DNA of 64,000 nucleotides from Acidobacteriaceae bacterium (GCA_003134815.1 PLCO01000058.1:1533-65532); one strand, 5' to 3'; counted from the first letter of the stretch, positions 34,368 through 44,539 are shown. The notes: generated by a model from the letters alone, not told the origin. Made by a program: numbers and translations.

Positions 34368-34601
34368 GTGAAATCGTACATCTTTCGCGTGATTCTTGAA
34401 CCGGACGAGCAGGCTTGGCGCGCTTACATTCCTGACCTTGAGGCAAAAGGCGGCGCCACCTGGGGCAAGACGCGAGAAGAGGCGTTGGGGAATATTCGTG
34501 AAGTGGCTCAACTGGTGATTGAATCGATGCTGGAGGACGGTGAACCGCTCCCGACGGGTATAACCGAAATGAGCGAACCGGTAGTTGCTGTCACGGTATG
34601 A
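34368..34601 (+). CDS. hicB: HicB-family antitoxin
   Basis: A 77-aa protein of the short HicB type: MKSYIFRVILEPDEQAWRAYIPDLEAKGGATWGKTREEALGNIREVAQLVIESMLEDGE matches the HicB pseudo-nuclease domain that binds HicA. No separate C-terminal DNA-binding domain is present. It starts with GTG after a good AAGGAGA and overlaps the toxin gene by 4 bp. The antitoxin-first order is normal for many HicBA modules. Confidence 0.88.
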   Translation: MKSYIFRVILEPDEQAWRAYIPDLEAKGGATWGKTREEALGNIREVAQLVIESMLEDGEPLPTGITEMSEPVVAVTV

Positions 34602-34846
34602 AGGTGGACTACGCGCGCCTACGCTCAACGCCAGCTCGCCGCCTTGCATCCGCTCTCCACGATGACGGCTTCAACCTTCACCGGCAGAAGGGCAGCCATC
34701 GTCACTATCGGCATCCTGATGGCCGCCGCGTCACCCTCTCCTTTCACCACTCGTCGGACAGCTTTCCTCTGGAAACTCTCAAAAGCATTATCGAGATCCA
34801 AGCTCGCTGGACAGAAGCAGATCTGCAGCGGCTCGGATTGATCTGA
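34598..34846 (+). CDS. hicA: HicA-family toxin (mRNA interferase)
   Basis: An 82-aa RNA-binding toxin of the dsRBD-like HicA family. The catalytic His region is KGSHRHYRHPDG (about residues 32-43), followed by VTLSFHHSS. The N-terminal RRLASALHDDGFNLHRQ helix-strand is typical. It cuts mRNA and is neutralised by HicB, made from the overlapping upstream gene. Convergent with the threonine aldolase gene; the 50-bp gap contains a small hairpin CTGAG/CTCAG. Confidence 0.88.
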   Translation: MKVDYARLRSTPARRLASALHDDGFNLHRQKGSHRHYRHPDGRRVTLSFHHSSDSFPLETLKSIIEIQARWTEADLQRLGLI

Positions 34847-34897
34847 AAGCGACTGAGGATCAACTCAGCTTCCGCTGACCAACATTCCCCGGCCGGC

Positions 34898-35956
34898 TTA
34901 CTTTGGGCTTGCCGTTTTGATGCTCGCTTCGATTTCTTCAGTGAGCGCTTCAGCCGCGTCTATGCAGTCTTTGCGGCTCACGTCGCGATGCGTCACTACG
35001 CGAATCGCGTCCGGCCCGAATGCGCCCACCAGAACTCCGCGCGTCTTGAGCCGCGCTGCCAACTCACCCGCGCCCTTCCTCGCCATCAACCGGAAGATAA
35101 CGATATTTGTCTCCACCGTCGCGAGATCGATGACGACTCCTTCAACGTGCGCCAGCGCCTCTGCTAGCAGACGCACATTGGCGTGATCCTCAGCGAGCCG
35201 CTTCGGGCCCTCTTCAAGCGCGATCAACCCCGCAGCGGCGAGCACACCCGCCTGCCTCATGCCGCCGCCTAATGCTTTGCGGTAAACACGCGCTCGGGCG
35301 ATCAATGCCGCCGACGCCACCAGCATTGATCCAACCGGCGCGCCCAATCCTTTCGACAGGCAAAACATCACCGTATCGAAGCCGCGCGTCAGCGCCTTCA
35401 CATCGACACCGAGCGCGACCGCAGCGTTGAAGATGCGCGCTCCGTCTAAGTGCGAGGGAAGCTTGTGCGCTCGTGCACCTTCCCAGATCTCCTCCAGAAC
35501 TTCAGGGCGCGAGCAGCGCCCACCCGCCAAGTTTGCGGTGTTCTCAATTTCGATCAGGCCCGTTGCTGCGCGGAATCCTCCATAGGGGCTGATCGCCGGC
35601 TCGATGTGCTTCCACGTCAGAATGCCGCCCTCGGCCGGCACGGCGCGGATCAGGCAGCCGGAAAAGACCGCCGTCGTCGCCATCTCGTAGTCGAGAATGT
35701 GGGCCCGCGATTCTGCAATCACTTCCTGGCCGGGCTGCGTCAGCGCGCGAATCGCAATCTGGTTGCCCATGGTGCCAGTAGGCACAAACAGCGCCGCCTC
35801 ACGGCCAAACGTCTCCGCCGCGCGCCGCTCTAACAAATTAACGGTGGGGTCCTCGCCGTAAACGTCGTCGCCAACCTCGGCTGCGGCCATCGCCGCGCGC
35901 ATCTCCGGCGTCGGCTTGGTTACGGTGTCGGAACGCAAATCAATGATGCCTGCCAA
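34898..35956 (-). CDS. ltaE: Low-specificity L-threonine aldolase
   Basis: A 352-aa PLP enzyme cleaving L-threonine and allo-threonine to glycine and acetaldehyde. Family hallmarks are [16 protein letters not shown] (start), [38 protein letters not shown] and the PLP Lys in [13 protein letters not shown] (about 200). The length is normal for the family. The ATG at 35956 overlaps the end of the membrane protein gene by 17 bp on the same strand. It may link to the threonine genes thrB/thrC at 52-54 kb. Confidence 0.92.
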   Translation of the reverse strand: MAGIIDLRSDTVTKPTPEMRAAMAAAEVGDDVYGEDPTVNLLERRAAETFGREAALFVPTGTMGNQIAIRALTQPGQEVIAESRAHILDYEMATTAVFSGCLIRAVPAEGGILTWKHIEPAISPYGGFRAATGLIEIENTANLAGGRCSRPEVLEEIWEGARAHKLPSHLDGARIFNAAVALGVDVKALTRGFDTVMFCLSKGLGAPVGSMLVASAALIARARVYRKALGGGMRQAGVLAAAGLIALEEGPKRLAEDHANVRLLAEALAHVEGVVIDLATVETNIVIFRLMARKGAGELAARLKTRGVLVGAFGPDAIRVVTHRDVSRKDCIDAAEALTEEIEASIKTASPK

Positions 35957-36254
35957 AGCTTCTCCACTTCCCTTCCATCAGGGTTCTAAGCAACGGACCG
36001 ATGAGTCCCAGCGCGGCGACTGCAAATATTACCCCGTCGACCGTCTCTCCGAGCCTTCCTCCGATTGCGTCTCCGACCAATCCGGAGCAATAGATTAAGG
36101 GAATCGAAAACGCACCGAACGCTCCAAAAAAGAGCGCTGCCCTCCGCTCTTTCTTCTCGAAGTTATCCAAGAAGAAACGGAGCAACCAGCGCGCCGCGAA
36201 ATAGAAAAGTAAACCGATCGGGACGCAAAACAAGAGCGCAATTGAGATGGGCAT
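35940..36254 (-). CDS. Small membrane protein of unknown function
   Basis: A 104-aa protein with three likely transmembrane helices (about residues 3-24 [21 protein letters not shown], 40-60 and 70-90) and basic loops (DNFEKKERR). It overlaps the start of the threonine aldolase gene by 17 bp and so is co-transcribed with it. No family was recognised; the conserved Pro and aromatic residues suggest a real gene. A repeat block lies upstream. Confidence 0.6.
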   Translation of the reverse strand: MPISIALLFCVPIGLLFYFAARWLLRFFLDNFEKKERRAALFFGAFGAFSIPLIYCSGLVGDAIGGRLGETVDGVIFAVAALGLIGPLLRTLMEGKWRSFGRHH

Positions 36255-36255
36255 A

Positions 36256-36300
36256 TCGTCCGCCGTTCCCTATTCCCTGTCCCTTATTCCCTGCCTTTAA
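36256..36300. repeat. GGGA-type short repeats (reverse orientation)
   Basis: CCGTTCCCTATTCCCTGTCCCTTATTCCCTGCC lies between the small membrane protein gene and the next minus-strand gene. It has the same unit as the other GGGA-type blocks. Confidence 0.75.
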
Positions 36301-37301
36301 GGTATCTCCTTCATCGGCAGCTCCATCACCGGAGTGCGCTTGCCGTCCTTCTCCGCATAGGCCCATAGGCCGTGAAAGTTTGCGCGGATTCCCGGCTGTG
36401 CTTTCAGGAACGCGCTCATCACCGCAGTCGCCTCCGTGCGCAACGCCGCAGGGTCGGTCACGCCTGTTGACTCATACGCCACGCCCAGATCGGGCTCGTG
36501 CAGCGAGGCATCGAGTCCCACCTCATCGATCTTCCAGGTGCGGTCGCCGTCGGGCAGCGACAAGGGAAACTGGCTCTGCGGCGAAGGCGCGATCAGAGAC
36601 TGTTCCTGGTGCAGCTTCTGTAAATTCGGCGAGGAGATAAAATCCACCGGCAGCAAAAGGTAGCGCGCAGCGTCGTAGGCGAACCACGCGGACCACGGAT
36701 CGGGTTTGGGATCGGCAGCGGCCCAATGCCGCGCGCGCACCCAGTACCAAACGCCGTCGTGCCCATCGAAGACTCCCGGCCGTACCGTCAGCCCGGCAAG
36801 CTTCCACGAGGTTGCAGCGCCATCCCACGCCAGCACCAGCCCTACCTGCCCGGCCAGCGGCGCGCCAGCCGCATCGCCCAGCACCACGGCGTAGCGCCCC
36901 GGCGGCAACGCTGTCATATTAATGGTCACGGTGAGCGATCCCGTCGAGTTGGAGCAGAAGAACTGCGTGTCGGCAGTTGCGGTCTGGTCGCTTGCGTCTA
37001 AAAGATATACATCGCGCAACTTGAATTTCCCGCCCTTGACCAGCGGCGCGGCTTGGTCGGCCGCAGCGCGAATGCCCTCCCATTGCGAAGCCTCCTGCGG
37101 CAGCAGGTTAGCTTGCAGCGTGTTAAAGTCCTGCGCCATCACGGCGGTCGCCATCCGGCCCCCGGCCGTGGACAGCGCATCGCGGTCGAGCGAACCCAGC
37201 TCGGCTGTCGCGGTACAGCTCGTCGCCCGGCTTTCGAGCGGCGCAAGCAACAATGTCGACGCTATTACAATCCACCATCCGATGCGCATTCCCGCCAGCA
37301 T
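36297..37301 (-). CDS. Secreted hypothetical protein
   Basis: A 334-aa protein with a signal peptide (about residues 1-27, MRIGWWIVIASTLLLAPLESRA). The mature protein has an alpha-helical region (about 36-85) and a beta-rich region with repeated aromatic strands (YAVVLGDAAGAPLAGQVGLVLAWDGAATSWKLAGL), and two cysteines only. GGAG lies close before the ATG at 37301; an ATG at 37289 is an alternative. Longer readings to 37505 would include non-coding sequence. No family recognised; possibly an acidobacterial lineage-specific protein. Confidence 0.6.
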   Translation of the reverse strand: MLAGMRIGWWIVIASTLLLAPLESRATSCTATAELGSLDRDALSTAGGRMATAVMAQDFNTLQANLLPQEASQWEGIRAAADQAAPLVKGGKFKLRDVYLLDASDQTATADTQFFCSNSTGSLTVTINMTALPPGRYAVVLGDAAGAPLAGQVGLVLAWDGAATSWKLAGLTVRPGVFDGHDGVWYWVRARHWAAADPKPDPWSAWFAYDAARYLLLPVDFISSPNLQKLHQEQSLIAPSPQSQFPLSLPDGDRTWKIDEVGLDASLHEPDLGVAYESTGVTDPAALRTEATAVMSAFLKAQPGIRANFHGLWAYAEKDGKRTPVMELPMKEIP

Positions 37302-37493
37302 CCTCTCCGCCTGAAGAATCTTTGTTGAGCCCACTTTCGAGCGTCCATCGGCCACTGCTAGTCTATTACCTAGAGCAGCCGGAAAGTAGTCCAGCAGCCG
37401 AGCGCCGCGGCCTCTCGCGAGAACACGGCAGCACCATTCGACTTTGACCGGCCGCGGCCTGCTACTGAAATAGACTCGAAGGAGGCGATTCCG

Positions 37494-38378
37494 ATGCTTT
37501 CCCAATCATCGCCGCAAGCGGAATCTTCGCTCGACCTTGCGTTTCGCCTCCGATCAGGGCACAACTCAAGGCACAACCCGCGCAGGCCGGCCGTCTCCCT
37601 CGTCCTTTGCGCGGTTTCCTGCTTTTTTTCCGGCGGGTTCGTCAATCTTCAAGCCGCTGGGGCTCAAACTGCTGGCGCTCAGCCCATTCCGGCTCAAACC
37701 AATTCAACGTCCTCCTCGCCGGCCTCCACACCTACTCACAAATCCGATTATCCTCACAAGAAATCCGCACACAAGAAATCCGCCGCAGTCGTCGCGCCTG
37801 CGCCCCAGCCTCCTCCGCCGCCCGCGCCGGTGGCACCCCCGCTTCCCAATTGGCCAGCAAACGACCTGCCCGCCGCAGCATCGGTGGTCTATGACAGCCG
37901 CGGCCTGATGGTCGTCGCATCAAATTCAAGCCTGGCGCAGATTCTGAAGGAAGTTTCGATCGACACTGGCGCCAAATTGGAAGGAATGGGCGCAGATCCG
38001 CACGCGATGGACCAGCGGATCTACGGCACCTATGGCCCGGGGCCGGCGCGCGATGTGCTCAACCAGCTTCTTGATGGCTCCGGATTTAACGTCTTGCTGA
38101 TTGGCGACCGCGGCCAGGGCACGCCGCGCCGGATTGTGCTGAGCCCACAGTCCGGCGGCGGTATGCCAAACACCAACACGGCCCATAACACCCCAGCTCA
38201 GCCGAGTGCGGACGACAACGACTCGGACCAATCGCCCCCCGAAGCGGAGCAGGAGCAGCCACCCCCGCAGCCGGTCCAGAACCCTTCAGTGCCCATGCGC
38301 ACCCCGCAGCAGATGATTCAGGAGAGGGAACGTCAGATGCAACAGATGCAAAATGGCCAGCAAAGCCCGCAAAACTGA
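37494..38378 (+). CDS. Secreted Pro-rich protein with STN (secretin/TonB N-terminal)-like domain
   Basis: A 294-aa protein with a long N-terminal leader and hydrophobic stretch (AVSLVLCAVSCFFSGGFV, about 32-50). A Ser/Lys/Pro-rich linker (about 60-125) follows, then a compact domain (about 126-205) in which SLAQILKEVSIDTGAKLEGMG and PARDVLNQLLDGSGFNVLLIG match the STN fold of secretins and FecA-type receptors. The C-terminal part is Gln/Pro/Met-rich and disordered. GAAGGAGG precedes the ATG. Such free STN proteins are known in Acidobacteria; they may bind peptidoglycan or signal partners. No secretin gene is adjacent. Confidence 0.65.
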   Translation: MLSQSSPQAESSLDLAFRLRSGHNSRHNPRRPAVSLVLCAVSCFFSGGFVNLQAAGAQTAGAQPIPAQTNSTSSSPASTPTHKSDYPHKKSAHKKSAAVVAPAPQPPPPPAPVAPPLPNWPANDLPAAASVVYDSRGLMVVASNSSLAQILKEVSIDTGAKLEGMGADPHAMDQRIYGTYGPGPARDVLNQLLDGSGFNVLLIGDRGQGTPRRIVLSPQSGGGMPNTNTAHNTPAQPSADDNDSDQSPPEAEQEQPPPQPVQNPSVPMRTPQQMIQERERQMQQMQNGQQSPQN

Positions 38379-38472
38379 CGCAAAGCCAACGGTGCGGGCC
38401 CATAGCCTGTCTGCTGGGCCGCGCGCGAATTTCTACTTTAGCTCTGAGATTTGAAAACTGAAAGGCTGCTTA

Positions 38473-38646
38473 TTACGAGGTCCGCGCGGCTTCGGTTTGC
38501 GTCTTTACTGGCGCCGGCGCCGGCGATTTGCGAGGGCGGATGAACGCAAAGGTCGCGCGCAATATCGCATAAGCCGCGAGAATTCCAAAGGCCATCGCGC
38601 CCAGTGAGGCACAGATCAACATTGCCAGGTTCAAAACATCAGCCAT
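38473..38646 (-). CDS. Small single-helix membrane protein (57 aa)
   Basis: A short open reading frame read on the minus strand from the ATG at 38646 to the TAA at 38473: MADVLNLAMLICASLGAMAF at the start, then GILAAYAILRATFAFI as hydrophobic helix, and a tail KSPAPAPVKTQTEAARTS. GAGG lies 10 bases before the start. It has the look of a small inner-membrane protein. Codon usage matches its neighbours. Function unknown; it converges with the STN protein gene. Confidence 0.55.
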   Translation of the reverse strand: MADVLNLAMLICASLGAMAFGILAAYAILRATFAFIRPRKSPAPAPVKTQTEAARTS

Positions 38647-38763
38647 TCCAAATCGCCTCGGGGATCATCGGTATTGCTTGCCGCTAAGTGTATTGACGGG
38701 CGTAGAAAGAATCTTGTTTCGCCGCGCAATCATCTATGAGATTGTCGCAGAAGTTTTGCTGCG

Positions 38764-38793
38764 TTGACCCTCGTTTCTGTTGGCAAATAGAAT
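38764..38793 (+). promoter_or_regulatory. Predicted sigma-70 promoter of uvrA
   Basis: TTGACC (38764-38769), an 18-bp spacer and TAGAAT (38788-38793), with the expected start near 38800 and a leader of about 75 bases to the uvrA ATG. No obvious LexA palindrome was seen here. Confidence 0.5.
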
Positions 38794-38874
38794 ACCCCTA
38801 GAGCTTTGTTTTCTGTTGCTCAACCGGCACTGCTTGAAACTCCAAAGTACCCGCCTTCTTCGATCTACCCAACC

Positions 38875-41800
38875 ATGGCTATCACACACATTTCGGTGCG
38901 TGGGGCGCGCCAGCACAATCTGCGCGACATCAACGTGCGCATTCCCCGCAACTCCCTCACGGTCGTAACCGGTCTCTCCGGCTCGGGCAAAAGCTCGCTC
39001 GCCTTTGACACCATTTACGCCGAGGGTCAGCGCCGCTATGTGGAGACGCTTTCGGCGTACGCTCGCCAGTTTCTCGACCAGATCGAGCGGCCTGACGTGG
39101 ACTCCATCGAGGGCCTCAGCCCGGCCATCTCCATCGAGCAAAAAACCACCAGCCGCAGCCCTCGCTCGACCGTCGGAACCATCACCGAGATCTACGACTA
39201 TCTCCGGCTTCTTTTCGCCTCGGTGGGCACCCCGCACTGCCCCAACTGCGGCCGTCCAATCGCCCGCCAGACCGCCGACCAGATCGTCCAGCGCATCCTG
39301 GAACTGGGCCGCGGAGAGCGCGCCACGATCATGGCGCCGATCGTTCGAGGCCGAAAGGGCGAGTTTAAGGAGTTACTGGATCAGCTTGACCAGCAAGGCT
39401 TTCGCGCTAGAGTTGACGGCGAGATAACCGACCTTTCCGAGCCGCTCTTGCTTGACCGCCGCAAGAATCACACCATCGAGGCCATCGTCGATCGCGTGCT
39501 GCTCAAACCCGCTCCTACCGCTACCGACCTGCCCGCGACTGCGGCCGGAAAGGCTCCTGCCGGAACCGAAAAGTCGTCCGCCGGATTGAAGCCTCCTGCC
39601 GAAAAACGCTCCGTCGAGGCTCGCCTGAGCCAGGCCGTGGCCAAAGCACTGCAGCTCGCCAACGGTCTCGTCCTGGTGGGCTTCAGCGAGGGCAACGAGC
39701 AGTTGTTCTCGTCGTCTATGGCCTGCCCCGATTGCGGGCTTGACGTGCCCAAGCTGGAGCCGCGCAGCTTCTCCTTCAACTCCACCTTCGGCGCATGCCC
39801 CAACTGCCACGGTCTCGGCTCGCTCTATGACTTTGACCCCGCCAAGGTCATTACCGACTGGTCAAAGCCGCTGCTTGATGGCGGCCTCGGTCCCGGCTCA
39901 TCGTCGCAATACCTCATCAAGCTCATCCAGCTCGCCGCCGAGCGTTACAAAATCGACCTCAAGCTCCCGTTTGAAGATCTGCCGCCGAAGCAGCAGCACA
40001 TCCTCGTCTACGGGCCGCCCAAGGGCGAAGCGCCGCGCACGGGTTTCCACGGCGTCCTCGCCTACCTGCGCGACAACCTGGAAGAGGCGCGCAGCGACAG
40101 CTATCGCGAATACATGATGAACTACATGTCTGCCGCGCCGTGCCCTGTGTGCCGCGGCAAGCGCCTGCGCCCGGAATCGCTCGCTGTTAAGGTCGGCGGC
40201 CTTTCCATTGCCGACTTCACTGCTCTGCCGCTCAATCGCGCGCTCTCGGCGGCCATCAATCTCAAGTTCACTGAGCGTGAGGCGCTGGTCGCTGAGCGCA
40301 TCCGTCGCGAGATTGCTGAGCGGCTCGAATTCCTCTGCGCCGTGGGCCTCAAATATCTTTCGCTCGATCGCAACGCTGCCACGCTCTCTGGCGGCGAGGG
40401 CCAGCGCATCCGGCTCGCAACGCAGATTGGCTCGCGCCTTCGCGGCGTCCTCTACGTCCTCGATGAACCTTCCATCGGCCTGCATCAACGCGACAACAAT
40501 CGCCTCATTCAAGCTCTCGAGCGACTTCGCGACCTGGGCAACACAGTACTCGTCGTCGAACACGACGAAGAGACTATTCGCCACGCGGATTACGTGCTCG
40601 ATCTCGGTCCCGGAGCCGGCCGGCTTGGCGGCAGCGTAGTCGCCGAGGGCACGCCTGAACAGATCATGGCCTCGCCCGCATCGCTCACGGGCCGCTACTT
40701 GAGCGGCGTCGAAACGATGCTGCAGCGTGCCAAGCCGCGCCCGCTCACCGGCAAATGGCTTTCCATCTCCGGCGCGCGCGAGCACAATCTGCACGACCTG
40801 AACCTCCGCATTCCTCTCGGCCTCATGACCGTCGTCACGGGCGTGAGTGGCAGCGGGAAAAGCACGCTGGTCAACGACATTCTTTACCGCTCGCTGGCGA
40901 AGACGATTTACGGCTCACGCGAAGAACCCGGCGCGCACGACGACCTTACCGGCGCGGAGCAGATCGACAAGGTGATTCGCATCGATCAGTCGCCCATTGG
41001 CCGCACGCCGCGCTCGAATCCCGCAACCTACACGCAGGTCTTCTCGCCCATTCGAGATTTGTTTGCCATGCTGCCCGAGGCGCGCGAGCGCGGATACAAA
41101 CCCGGACGTTTCAGCTTTAACGTCCCCGGTGGCCGCTGCGAGGCCTGCCAGGGCGACGGCCAGCGCCGCATTGAAATGAACTTCATGCCCGACGTGTACG
41201 TGCAGTGCGAAGTCTGCAACGGCCGCCGCTACAACCAGGAAACGCTGGCGGTGAAATTCCACGGACACTCCATCGCCGACGTTCTCGACCTCACCATCGA
41301 AGACGCGCTGCCGTTGCTCACCGACGTGCCACAGGTGCGCCAGAAGCTGCAAACGCTGGTCGATGTCGGCCTGGGCTACGTGCATCTCGGCCAGAGCGCG
41401 ACAACACTTTCCGGCGGCGAGGCGCAGCGCATGAAGCTGGCGCGCGAGCTTTCAAAGCGCCAGACCGGCAAGACCCTCTACCTGCTCGACGAGCCAACCA
41501 CCGGCCTGCACTTCGACGACGTGCGCAAGCTTCTCGAGGTTCTGCATCGGCTCGTCGATCTCGGCAACTCCGTAATCATCATCGAGCACAACCTCGACGT
41601 GATTCGCAACGCCGACTGGGTCATCGATCTCGGCCCTGAAGGTGGCGAAGACGGAGGCCACATTGTTGGAGAAGGCCGGCCGGCGAAGATCGCCGCCACT
41701 CCCGGCTCGTATACAGGCCAGTTCCTCAAGCGCTATTACAAATTGTCGGACGGCCGCCTAGCGCCGGTCGAGCCTGAAGAAGAAGTCGTCCTGGCCGTAA

Positions 41801-41955
41801 ACGGCGTCGGCCTCACCGTCTCCTCATTGGAGTTGGTTGGCACCGATCTTAAAGCCGATCCTCAACGCACCTCTCGGGCCAACGGTAAACGCGCGCAGCA
41901 AGGCACTCCGACCAAAACAGCCGGCCGCCGCATAAAGAAGACAGGACGCCCATGA
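38875..41955 (+). CDS. uvrA: Excinuclease ABC subunit A
   Basis: DNA-damage recognition ATPase of nucleotide excision repair (1026 aa from the chosen start). Two ABC modules are seen: Walker [10 protein letters not shown] (first, about residues 34-42) and GVSGSGKST (second, about 655), signature [14 protein letters not shown] and [15 protein letters not shown], Walker [10 protein letters not shown] and LDEPTTGLH. Zinc fingers are CPNC..., CPDCGLDVP...[12 protein letters not shown] and [11 protein letters not shown]...CEVCNGRRY. An Ala/Pro/Thr-rich insertion lies at about 213-245 in the first half, in a region that is variable in length. A C-terminal Lys/Arg tail of about 55 residues is longer than in E. 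coli. The downstream CPBP gene overlaps by 4 bp. It works with UvrC encoded at 46.4 kb. Confidence 0.94.
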   Translation: MAITHISVRGARQHNLRDINVRIPRNSLTVVTGLSGSGKSSLAFDTIYAEGQRRYVETLSAYARQFLDQIERPDVDSIEGLSPAISIEQKTTSRSPRSTVGTITEIYDYLRLLFASVGTPHCPNCGRPIARQTADQIVQRILELGRGERATIMAPIVRGRKGEFKELLDQLDQQGFRARVDGEITDLSEPLLLDRRKNHTIEAIVDRVLLKPAPTATDLPATAAGKAPAGTEKSSAGLKPPAEKRSVEARLSQAVAKALQLANGLVLVGFSEGNEQLFSSSMACPDCGLDVPKLEPRSFSFNSTFGACPNCHGLGSLYDFDPAKVITDWSKPLLDGGLGPGSSSQYLIKLIQLAAERYKIDLKLPFEDLPPKQQHILVYGPPKGEAPRTGFHGVLAYLRDNLEEARSDSYREYMMNYMSAAPCPVCRGKRLRPESLAVKVGGLSIADFTALPLNRALSAAINLKFTEREALVAERIRREIAERLEFLCAVGLKYLSLDRNAATLSGGEGQRIRLATQIGSRLRGVLYVLDEPSIGLHQRDNNRLIQALERLRDLGNTVLVVEHDEETIRHADYVLDLGPGAGRLGGSVVAEGTPEQIMASPASLTGRYLSGVETMLQRAKPRPLTGKWLSISGAREHNLHDLNLRIPLGLMTVVTGVSGSGKSTLVNDILYRSLAKTIYGSREEPGAHDDLTGAEQIDKVIRIDQSPIGRTPRSNPATYTQVFSPIRDLFAMLPEARERGYKPGRFSFNVPGGRCEACQGDGQRRIEMNFMPDVYVQCEVCNGRRYNQETLAVKFHGHSIADVLDLTIEDALPLLTDVPQVRQKLQTLVDVGLGYVHLGQSATTLSGGEAQRMKLARELSKRQTGKTLYLLDEPTTGLHFDDVRKLLEVLHRLVDLGNSVIIIEHNLDVIRNADWVIDLGPEGGEDGGHIVGEGRPAKIAATPGSYTGQFLKRYYKLSDGRLAPVEPEEEVVLAVNGVGLTVSSLELVGTDLKADPQRTSRANGKRAQQGTPTKTAGRRIKKTGRP

Positions 41956-43073
41956 ACGACTTCCCCAAAGAAGAGCCGCGCGAGGCTACGCCCGAGTCCG
42001 AATTTGGCCCGACAGATGACGCTGCAAGCTCCGCGCCAGCGCCGGCTCGCCCTGCCGGCGAAGAACAGCCCGACAGTCTTATGCGGGCCGAGCCTGCGTC
42101 CACATATATTACGCCCAGCGAAATCTCGCCCGCCGCGCCTTTGCAGCCCACTCCCGACTCGACTTTTGTTTCGTATGCGGCGCCGAGCTTGACGCCGATC
42201 GCCCCACCCGTTGTTGACACCGAGCTCTTCCAGTCCTTTTACCAGCCTCCTGTTCGGCCGCCCGCGCGCATCCCGCACTTCGGCCACGTCGCCTTGCTCA
42301 TCCCCATCGGCGGCGTAGCTTTCATCTGTACCATCGTGGCGCTGTTTTTTCCCATGCGTTTCCACTGGTTCGGCTGGAGCCTAAACACTCAGGCAGCGGC
42401 CACCAACGTCCCGCTCCTTCTTGCCAGCGAAGCGATCCTCTATCTCGTCACCTTTGCCATCAGCTTTTTCGTCTTCCCGCACTTTTGGAATAAGAGCTTC
42501 TTCGCGGGGCTGCAATGGCGCGGAGCGGTTGCGCTGCATAGATTCTGGCCGCTTGCAGCAACGGCCCTGGGCTGCGCCGGGCTCGCAGCACTCGATGAAG
42601 TGCTCATGCCCGGCCCCTCGAATGCGCCCATTGAAAAGATGATGAGCTCTACGGGAGCCGCGTGGCTGATGTTCGCCTTCGGCACAACCATCGCGCCTTT
42701 CTTTGAGGAGATGTTCTTCCGCGGCTTTCTTCTGCCCGCGCTTTGTACGGCCTGGGACTGGGCCTGTGAGCTAATCGCTCACAGGCCTGCGCCGCCGCTC
42801 GACGCCAACGGCCATCCTCAGTGGTCCTTCCCCGCCATGGCAGTCGGCTCCGTTCTCACCAGCCTCCCCTTCGCCCTGCTTCACGTCGATCAGCAGGGTC
42901 ATGCGCTGGGACCGTTTCTTCTCCTGATTCTTGTCAGCCTGATTCTCTGCACGGTGCGCCTCAAAACCAGATCCCTCGCCGCGAGCACGCTGGTCCACGC
43001 CACCTACAACTTCATCATCTTTTCGCTGGCTTTGGTCGGCACTGGCGGCTTCCGCCACTTCGACAAGATGTAA
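41952..43073 (+). CDS. CPBP-family intramembrane protease-like protein
   Basis: A 373-aa membrane protein. A Pro/Glu-rich cytoplasmic N-terminus (about 1-105) precedes about seven or eight helices. The CPBP (CAAX protease/bacteriocin-processing) motifs are present: EE in [15 protein letters not shown] (about 254-268), His in FALLHVDQQ (about 311-319), and His/Asn in [11 protein letters not shown] (about 343-353). Homologues are Rce1-like proteases; substrates are unknown. It overlaps the end of uvrA by 4 bp and so is translationally coupled to it, although the functions appear unrelated. Confidence 0.85.
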   Translation: MNDFPKEEPREATPESEFGPTDDAASSAPAPARPAGEEQPDSLMRAEPASTYITPSEISPAAPLQPTPDSTFVSYAAPSLTPIAPPVVDTELFQSFYQPPVRPPARIPHFGHVALLIPIGGVAFICTIVALFFPMRFHWFGWSLNTQAAATNVPLLLASEAILYLVTFAISFFVFPHFWNKSFFAGLQWRGAVALHRFWPLAATALGCAGLAALDEVLMPGPSNAPIEKMMSSTGAAWLMFAFGTTIAPFFEEMFFRGFLLPALCTAWDWACELIAHRPAPPLDANGHPQWSFPAMAVGSVLTSLPFALLHVDQQGHALGPFLLLILVSLILCTVRLKTRSLAASTLVHATYNFIIFSLALVGTGGFRHFDKM

Positions 43074-43160
43074 TATCAATGCGAGTCAAGGGGCGAGATT
43101 CGGCTGCTGCCTCAACCACTCGCCTCGTTCCTGCTCTGTTTGTTCGATCTGGCCACACAA

Positions 43161-43838
43161 ATGCCACAAGACCTTGCATATCGTCGATTTTTGCTGGCGC
43201 TGGCACTTTGCGCCGTATCCGTCTTGGCCTGCATCTGCTATCTCGACCGCCCAGCGGCAGAGTTCTTTAACTCTCATGTGAGACCGTTTGACCTTTGGAT
43301 CTGGTTGAACCGTCTGCTCGCACCCCTTTTGTTGATTCCCGTGGTTGCGCTCCTCTTCCAGTTCGGCGCGGGCCTATGGCTGCTCCTTGGCCGGCGGCTA
43401 GCGTCCTGGACCCAAACATCGTTGCTCTATTCCTTCGGAACCATCTGGGCGATATCTGCGGAGTTTGTCTTTAAACAGATTTTCGGCCGCGGATCGCCCG
43501 ACCCAACCTATCTCGCCAACCATCTCTACGCATTCAGACTCTTCCACGCCAGCGAGGGTTGGACATCCTTCCCTTCTGGAACCGCAACCATCGCGCTGAC
43601 CGTCGTTACAATTACCTGCCTTCGTCATCCACGCTGGCGCCTCGCTGTCTCCATACTGGCCGGTCTCGTGTGTATCGGAGTTACGATCACCAACGGTCAT
43701 TGGCTGTCGGACGTGATCGCGGGTATGTTTCTTGGTGCTACCATCGGCTGGATGACCGTGGCCATATCCGGCTCCCGCCAGGATGCTCAACACCACAACG
43801 ACGCTGCGCGTACTGTTCGCCAAGCGGTACGCGATTGA
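43161..43838 (+). CDS. PAP2-family membrane phosphatase
   Basis: A 225-aa membrane enzyme of the PAP2/phosphatidic-acid phosphatase class. The three motifs are recognisable: KQIFGRGSPD (motif 1, normally KxxxxxxRP, here with S where R is followed by P), SFPSGTATIAL (motif 2, catalytic His missing: PSG-T instead of PSGH), and NGHWLSDVIAG (motif 3, His nucleophile and Asp). The motif-2 T for H is a possible loss or alteration of activity. The start is set at the ATG at 43161; a TTG at 43140 is also in frame. Its role may be in undecaprenyl-phosphate or lipid-A phosphate removal. Confidence 0.8.
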   Translation: MPQDLAYRRFLLALALCAVSVLACICYLDRPAAEFFNSHVRPFDLWIWLNRLLAPLLLIPVVALLFQFGAGLWLLLGRRLASWTQTSLLYSFGTIWAISAEFVFKQIFGRGSPDPTYLANHLYAFRLFHASEGWTSFPSGTATIALTVVTITCLRHPRWRLAVSILAGLVCIGVTITNGHWLSDVIAGMFLGATIGWMTVAISGSRQDAQHHNDAARTVRQAVRD

Positions 43839-43879
43839 GGGCCTCAGATCCGTTGCCGCCTCCGCTAAAATAAAATCCA

Positions 43880-44509
43880 ATGACGGATTCCACTCACAGG
43901 CAGCAACTGCTCGAATTGCTGGCCCGCACCAGCTTCAAGCTTGGCCAGTTCAAGCTTTCCTCCGGCGGCACAAGCGACTACTACATTGACTGCCGCACGA
44001 CGACTCTGCACGCCGAAGGCGGCCGCCTGACCGGGCACGCGATCCTCGAATTGCTCGAAGCCAACAAGATTGAAGCCGAAGCCGTCGGCGGCCTCACCAT
44101 GGGCGCTGACCCGATCGTCTCTAATGTCGCGACCGCCAGTGCCTGGCGCGCGCAGTCGCATCCCAACGCGCCTCTGCTTCACGGCTTCCTGGTTCGCAAG
44201 GCCGAGAAAGCGCATGGCACAGGCCGCCGCATCGAAGGTTTCTGCCGTAAAGGCGCACGAGTCGTCATTGTCGATGACGTCTGCACCACCGGCGCATCTA
44301 CCATCGCCGCCATTGAGGCCGCGCAGGAAGCCGGTATGGTCGTCGCCGCAGTTGTCTGCATTGTCGAGCGCGAAGAGGCCGCTGGCCGCCCGGCCGTCGA
44401 GGCTGCTGCTCACCCCGCGCCTTTTTTGCGCCTCTTCACTGCAAATGACGTCCGCACGGAACATCTAAAACAAGTCCCGCCGGAGCAACCTTCGATCTCC
44501 CGAGATTGA
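43880..44509 (+). CDS. pyrE: Orotate phosphoribosyltransferase
   Basis: A 209-aa enzyme converting orotate and PRPP to OMP in pyrimidine synthesis. The PRPP motif is VVIVDDVCTTGAST (about 130-143). KLGQFKLSSGGTSDYYIDCR (about 21-40) and GLTMGADPIV (about 72-81) are typical. The start ATG at 43880 comes 42 bp after the PAP2 gene. The partner enzyme gene pyrF is at 59.7 kb, away from pyrE. C-terminal residues extend the family length slightly. Confidence 0.93.
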   Translation: MTDSTHRQQLLELLARTSFKLGQFKLSSGGTSDYYIDCRTTTLHAEGGRLTGHAILELLEANKIEAEAVGGLTMGADPIVSNVATASAWRAQSHPNAPLLHGFLVRKAEKAHGTGRRIEGFCRKGARVVIVDDVCTTGASTIAAIEAAQEAGMVVAAVVCIVEREEAAGRPAVEAAAHPAPFLRLFTANDVRTEHLKQVPPEQPSISRD

Positions 44510-44534
44510 CATGCGTTACGTAACGCATTACGAT
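44506..44534 (+). promoter_or_regulatory. higBA promoter with 18-bp palindromic operator
   Basis: TTGACA (44506-44511), a 17-bp spacer and TACGAT (44529-44534). The perfect palindrome ATGCGTTACGTAACGCAT (44511-44528) fills the spacer. The toxin start GTG at 44540 lies 6 bases after the -10, so the transcript is probably leaderless. Confidence 0.75.
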
Positions 44535-44539
44535 AGTGT

